Shown here piece by piece: positions 60,001-64,000 of a DNA stretch of 64,000 bases. The notes beneath the pieces were generated by a model. That model did not search any database. It had not been told where the DNA came from and was given only the letters and a program-made list of their open reading frames with translations. Position 1 is the stretch's first letter; every line of letters begins with the position of its first letter. Both the position numbers and the translations under genes were made by a program. Origin of the DNA: Mytilus trossulus (lineage: Eukaryota; Mollusca; Bivalvia; Mytilida; Mytilidae); the NCBI RefSeq assembly GCF_036588685.1, contig NC_086375.1:45911270-45975269 (forward strand). The letters run 5' to 3'.

Positions 60001-62047
60001 CCACAATGATAATTGTGGCCAAGTTTGGTTAAATTTTGGCCATGTAGTTTCAGAGAAGAAGATTTTTGTACAAGTTACAAAAAATGACGAAAAGTTGTTA
60101 AAAATTGATTATAAAGGGCAATAACTCCTTAAGGGGTTGACTGACAATTTTGGTCATGTTGACTTATTTGTAGGTCTTGCTTTGCTGAACATTATTGCTG
60201 TTAACAGTTTATCTCTATCTATAATAGTATTCAAGATAATAGCCAAAAAATGCAAAATTTCCTTAAAATAACCAATTCAGAGGCAGCAACCCAACAACAA
60301 GTTGTCCCATTCGTCTGAAAATTTCAGGGCAGATAGATCTTGACCTGATCAACAATTTTACCCCATGTCAGATTTGCTCTAAATGTTTTGGTTTCAAAGA
60401 TATAAGCCAAAATATACATTTTACCCCTGTGTTCTATTTTTAGCCATGGCGGCCATCTTGGTTGGATGGCCAGGTCACCGGACACATTTTTAAAACTAGA
60501 TACCCCAAGGATGATTGTGGCCAAGTTTGGTTAAATTTTGCCCAGCAGTTTCAGAGGAGAAGATTTTTGTAAAAGTTTACGGACGACGGGCGACGGACGA
60601 CAGACGACGGACGACGGACGACGGACGCCAAGTGATGAGAAAAGCTCACTTGACCTTTCAGGTCAGGTGAGCTAAAAATGAGGTTTAGATTGCTTCTGGT
60701 TTATAGTCGTTTGCTTGTAATAATGGTATATAACGTTAATGTGCATGTAAACAATACTAATAGCTAATTTCCAATGAGTGGTTACCTTTCGAAAAAAATA
60801 CTATTTCATAATCCATTAGACAAAAAATATAATATAATAGAACGAGCAGGCAGCTAAAGAATAGAACAGCTATATGTTACCTTTGGCAAACACTTATCTC
60901 AACTAATATACTTATATTACATAATGCTAAAAAACAGAATGCCAGACAACTTTAAACAAAACATATCGTTACTAAGCAAACTAGCGGTTGATCAATACAA
61001 AACGAAAAAAAACTATAAGATTTTTCTGCTAAAGATAAAACCTATTAATCTCTACCCATATAAAACAGAGTTGATTAAGACATAATGTGCATCAATAACC
61101 TATTTATTAAAGATAAACATTATCTCTTAGACATTTTAATCAAGCGTTTCATATATTCGGTACCAGAAACATATTAAAACGACAGAGAATATCTTGTTCA
61201 AATCCATGCTTTTTGAATAAGAAGCATTGGTAGCTAATTACATTGAGATACAATTTTGATAAGTCGAATATCTTCATAACTGAAGTATTGAAGCTCTGAT
61301 ATGAGACTCAGAAACAAATTATTTCTAATACCGCATGTTCCGTGACACTAGGACCAAGATGGTGATTACATGAAATAAAAAGTTGATCGGTATCAAGAAT
61401 GTCGGAAATGAATCAAATTGAGAAGCTTTTAACAGAATAAGATTCACATAATATCAAACGAGGCTCTTGAAGCGAGTCTAAATCTCGAATTAAATATGAA
61501 AAAAAACCTTCACTTTACAATTCAAAATACTAGAATTATAATTATTTGTTGAAACAGAAATCATAGCTCTTAAGATAGTATTTCGGAAAGTCATCTAATA
61601 ATACAAGTATATAAATAGTAAAAAGGAAACATTTACAGTCCTAATGCAAACGAGGATCATATCTGACCAGTTAGTACAACAAATATATTTATTGTGTTAC
61701 TGTAACGTAGCATGTCATATATGATAAAAGGATGTTTTTTTAAACACTTTGAGGTGTGTGTTTGGGGGTGGGTGGGATGGAGTGTGATGGTGAATTAACA
61801 TTCAAGGGGACACAATTATCAAAATGATGCAATTATGTTATCTACAAATTTGAAATAAACTAATACCTATTACCTGCTGAGTGCTTTTGGTGAAATCTAA
61901 GATTTTGTGATGATCAGTCGTTGGACAAATCTGATTTTATTTATATATTCATAGTGGCCTAATTTTTAACCTGAGCCATCAATTATTATTTATACACTGT
62001 CTTCACTTACCTCTAGCCATTTCTTCTCGAAGTCTCTTCTCAATAAA
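48020..62047 (-). CDS. TNF-superfamily ligand, last three coding exons (partial)
   Basis: Trimeric cytokine of the TNF family, normally a type II membrane protein whose C-terminal TNF-homology domain binds receptors outside the cell. Exons (minus): 62011-62047, 49498-49593 and 48020-48459, joining in frame (phases 1, 1) with GT/AG borders to give 190 residues and a stop (TAG). Domain marks in order: NVTYAAHLMG (strand A), RLVVPEDGLYYVYSHVSF, SLTKCWDENKQFGEYSSYLG, ALFKLRRGDELFVKVSN and TFGFFRVGDFL at the end. Only one cysteine is visible in the domain, so the intradomain disulfide of vertebrate TNF is absent. Potential glycosylation sites are NVT and NLT. The stalk piece FIEKRLREEMAR precedes it. 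The cytosolic tail and membrane anchor must lie beyond the right edge. Which subfamily it belongs to cannot be told. Confidence 0.9.
49055..49255 (-). repeat. Inverted copy of the CCTGTACCAAGTCAGG repeat
   Basis: Forward AAAGTAAAATCACAAAAATA, GACTTGGTACAGGCATTTTC and GGTTGAACCTGG are the inverse of 25130-25475. Lies in the intron between the last two exons of the TNF-like gene. Confidence 0.65.
49594..54689. other. Intron of the TNF-like gene; one hairpin, otherwise unrecognised
   Basis: Holds a 15-bp perfect inverted repeat TAACTTGCAAATAAT at 50368-50382, with its inverse at 50409-50423 (26-nt loop). A possible repeat with CGAGTCGAAAACGAAC lies near 51935-52090. The rest is AT-rich with no gene signal that I can support. 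Confidence 0.5.
54690..54965 (+). repeat. Long copy of the GGCAATCATACC repeat
   Basis: Begins near GATCCAAGTCAGGAGCC, continues GGGCTTTTACAGCTGACTAT, GGTATGGGCTTTGTTCATTG, AAGGCCGTACGGCGATC, and ends CATTGGCAATCATACCACAT. Most complete copy in the window. Confidence 0.7.
54966..58839. other. Intron of the TNF-like gene, no gene recognised
   Basis: AT-rich, with (TA)n runs near 54990. A 29-bp phrase beginning GTGCAACG and ending CATTCAATTA occurs at 57391-57419 and again, with two changes, at 58687-58715. Nothing else is recognisable. Confidence 0.5.
58840..59010 (-). repeat. Headless SINE copy (central domain only)
   Basis: Forward text TAGCGCCACTTTTAAGTACC, GGAGGAGGAAGCTGGAGTG, TCCGGAGAAAAACACCC and GATAGGAAAACTGACAATCC matches the non-tRNA part of 43440-43683. 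The tRNA-like head is missing, as in a 5'-truncated retroposon. Confidence 0.65.
59400..60678. repeat. Large dispersed bivalve repeat with internal ~500-bp duplications
   Basis: Starts GAGGCTCTCAAGAGCCTGTG, then TCGCTCACCT, and ends with AAAGCTCACTTGACC, TTTCAGGTCAGGTGAGC, so the ends are inverted (GCTCACCT/AGGTGAGC). Inside, phrases such as GATTGTGGCCAAGTTTG, TATAAAGGGCAATAACTCCT, GTTTATCTCTATCTATAATA and CAGCAACCCAACAACAAG recur in two to three direct units. A GACGACGGAC minisatellite lies at about 60580-60630. Non-coding. I recall this as very common in bivalve genomes. Confidence 0.75.
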
Positions 62048-62124
62048 CTGAAAATAAAATAAACATTTATAATCAATGATCAACAAATAAACCTAAGGTC
62101 AAATATCATATCGAGTATCATATA

Positions 62125-62263
62125 CAGGGGCGGATCCAGCCATTTTAAAAAAGGACCAGGACAAAGGGATGGGTTCCAACTATATGTCCCCATTCAAATG
62201 CATTGGTCGTTAAAAAAAAGGGGGGTTCCAACCCCCGGAACCCTCCCCCTGGATCCGTCACTG
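62125..62263. mobile_element. Second copy of the poly-G small inverted-repeat element
   Basis: Starts CAGGGGCGGATCCAGCC, ends GGATCCGTCACTG, and shares CCATTCAAATGCATTG and CCAACCCCCGGAACCC with 22264-22420. The flanks are (AT)n, compatible with an ATATA duplication. Confidence 0.65.
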
Positions 62264-64000
62264 ATATATATATATATATACATTTTTTTGGGGAATGGGT
62301 AAGTACTGCTAGCAACGTTCTGGGTAATCTAATATTGGGCCTAACAGGATATGTTTAAATAAATATATCTTTGAATGTGCTCGTTAGACATAACAAAAAT
62401 CGAAGATATAATTGGATGGGAACAAGAAAGCTGCTTATTTTTATGCTTACGTTAAGAGTGTTAGGGAAGACAATAAAAGAAGCTTAAATTCATCTTAATG
62501 TGGATAACGAGATAGCATTAGCTTTTGATGTTATTCAAGTCAATACGGCATTATTCGCCTGACGCTAATGTATTAATATAAATCAATATGACTTTTTGTA
62601 GCAAAGTAAATCACATAGAAGGAAATAAATTTTGATTGAAAATCAATAAACGAACGTAATTAGTACATGCAATCAACGGTTAAAAGTCTTTAAGCAGCTT
62701 ATGACAAATCAAGCTCAACAGAAGTAAGATAAGTTAATGGCAAAAGTCAGCCTTCAGTTTTTGTTGTTGATCAGCTTTTTATTCTCTGTAAAAAATCAGA
62801 TTATGTTTTTGCAAAAATGTTGTAACAACAAAGTAATCTGATTTAAGTTTCAATAATTGTTAACTCTATCTTGCCGTGGTTTTTTTTTCTTTCTCAAATA
62901 GTCATGGATAATGCTGCGATACCTTGGAGGTACCCGTTAGATAAATTCTTTTTTATAATAAGAAACAAAGAGATATAATATTTATTCAATCATGGAAAAC
63001 TTGAAAGTATGTCTTTCCATCATTCAGACGATAATTGAATGAACTAAAAGTTTAGAAAAATGAATTAAAAGCTCTCCCAATTATGATGAAACTAAAGAAG
63101 CTTAACTGTGTGAGTAGAATTCTACTTTGTCTACAGCGGTTGACCTTTAACGTCATGTTGAAACATTTGACCATGAAATTGAATTACGTTCAAGATTTCC
63201 TAAGTGAAACGATCTATCGTTCAATGTTTTTATTTGAAAAAAATATAAAGGATATTCGTACATCATTAGATTCACCAGTCATGACACGTATATCAACTCT
63301 TAATTTCAATCTCATTTAAGGATGTACACCTCTGAGGAGCCAAAAATTTCTAGAATTAAACTTTTTTTCTAAACCTGTTTTTTGTGTTCATATGACTATA
63401 AAAAAATAATTGGTGACATAATTCCAGAACGAGATTTCAACGAGACTGAACGAGACTGAAATGTCAGAAGAATACTAGTCTCGATTACCCAGACGCATAT
63501 GAATATAGCGTCTGGGGTGATTAACCGGACTTGTCAAATATTTATAGGGGGCGTAACAAATAATTAAATATAGAACATATCTATAAATAGCAGTTCCGTT
63601 ATCTCCAATATTTTTTTTTTTAACAACAGTAAACAGTTAATGTACATGTATATATGACATTCTTGTAGCTCACTCTATGTTGGCCAACTTGCTGATGGGG
63701 AAGTTTTAATACAAACTCTTGTCTGCAACTGGATGATTTATAAACATGTAATAAACTAAAAGATCTATACTATAGTCAAAATTAAGCTTTAAATTGGCCG
63801 TACTTTATATTCAGATTTCAGATATTTTTTTCGTTGATTAAAAGTTTTACTCTTTTTTTTGGTCATGGTTTCTATCTAACTAAGTCTTAATTGATCATTT
63901 AAAACTACTTTTTACTTTTCGACTTGTTGTGTCACCCCTGGTTTCTCGATTACCTGGGCACCGCAGACGGCGGCACACAAACGCCTGTTTCGTTTTATTA
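62264..64000. other. Upstream intron of the TNF-like gene, no exon found
   Basis: No exon encoding a membrane anchor is visible on the minus strand up to the right edge. 63320-63540 (GGATGTACACCTCTGAGGAG, a tandem ACGAGACTGA, CGTCTGGGGTGATTAACC) may be a dispersed repeat, with low confidence. Confidence 0.45.

Noticed and set aside
59400..60678. CRISPR-like array
   Set aside because: Repeats are long, diverged direct units and a minisatellite in animal DNA, with no spacers of regular size.

Overview
The window is animal genomic DNA, AT-rich, with multi-exon genes on the minus strand and a very high load of dispersed repeats. The gene families, the intron/exon style and many repeats I recognise point to a marine bivalve, most likely a Mytilus-type mussel. 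That organism call rests on recollection of repeat families and was not searched.

Layout. (1) 269-2349, minus: the first four coding exons of an eIF4A-type DEAD-box RNA helicase, running off the left edge, with a possible alternative first exon at 2952-3214. (2) 4.0-11.5 kb: repeats, including a decayed tandem-monomer element, palindromic fold-back elements and a 5'-truncated LINE with a long reverse-transcriptase ORF. (3) 13856-18127 and 19772-32118, minus: two head-to-tail Na+/K+-ATPase beta-subunit genes. Both have six coding exons of exactly the same lengths (148, 141, 111, 194, 105 and 240 nt), and each gives a 312-residue protein with one membrane segment and three conserved disulfide pairs. 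(4) 25.5-45.7 kb: an accessory stretch with Penelope-like reverse-transcriptase fragments and many copies of an approximately 355-bp repeat. (5) 48020-62047, minus: the 3' part of a TNF-superfamily ligand gene whose 5' end lies beyond the right edge. Its 12.4-kb intron holds further repeats.

Main discovery. The repeat carrying CGAAACGCGCGTCTGGCG reads, on one strand, as a complete type I hammerhead ribozyme: CUGAUGA, a short stem II, GAAA, a minimal stem III, GUC, then a six-pair stem I. Four copies keep the full catalytic core (25926-25971 minus, 27680-27725 minus, 34519-34564 minus, 43932-43977 plus); several others are broken. Two pairs are spaced 354-355 bp apart, the dimeric layout of retrozymes (small self-cleaving, circular-RNA-forming retroelements). 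They lie beside Penelope-like fragments in a fixed relative orientation. Two core-intact copies sit in intron 1 of the upstream beta-subunit gene, on its coding strand, so its pre-mRNA should contain them.

The host genes (translation initiation, ion pump subunit, cytokine) have no evident functional link to one another. All coordinates, splice joins and phases were worked out by hand from GT/AG signals and reading-frame continuity. Repeat borders are approximate unless terminal repeats are described.
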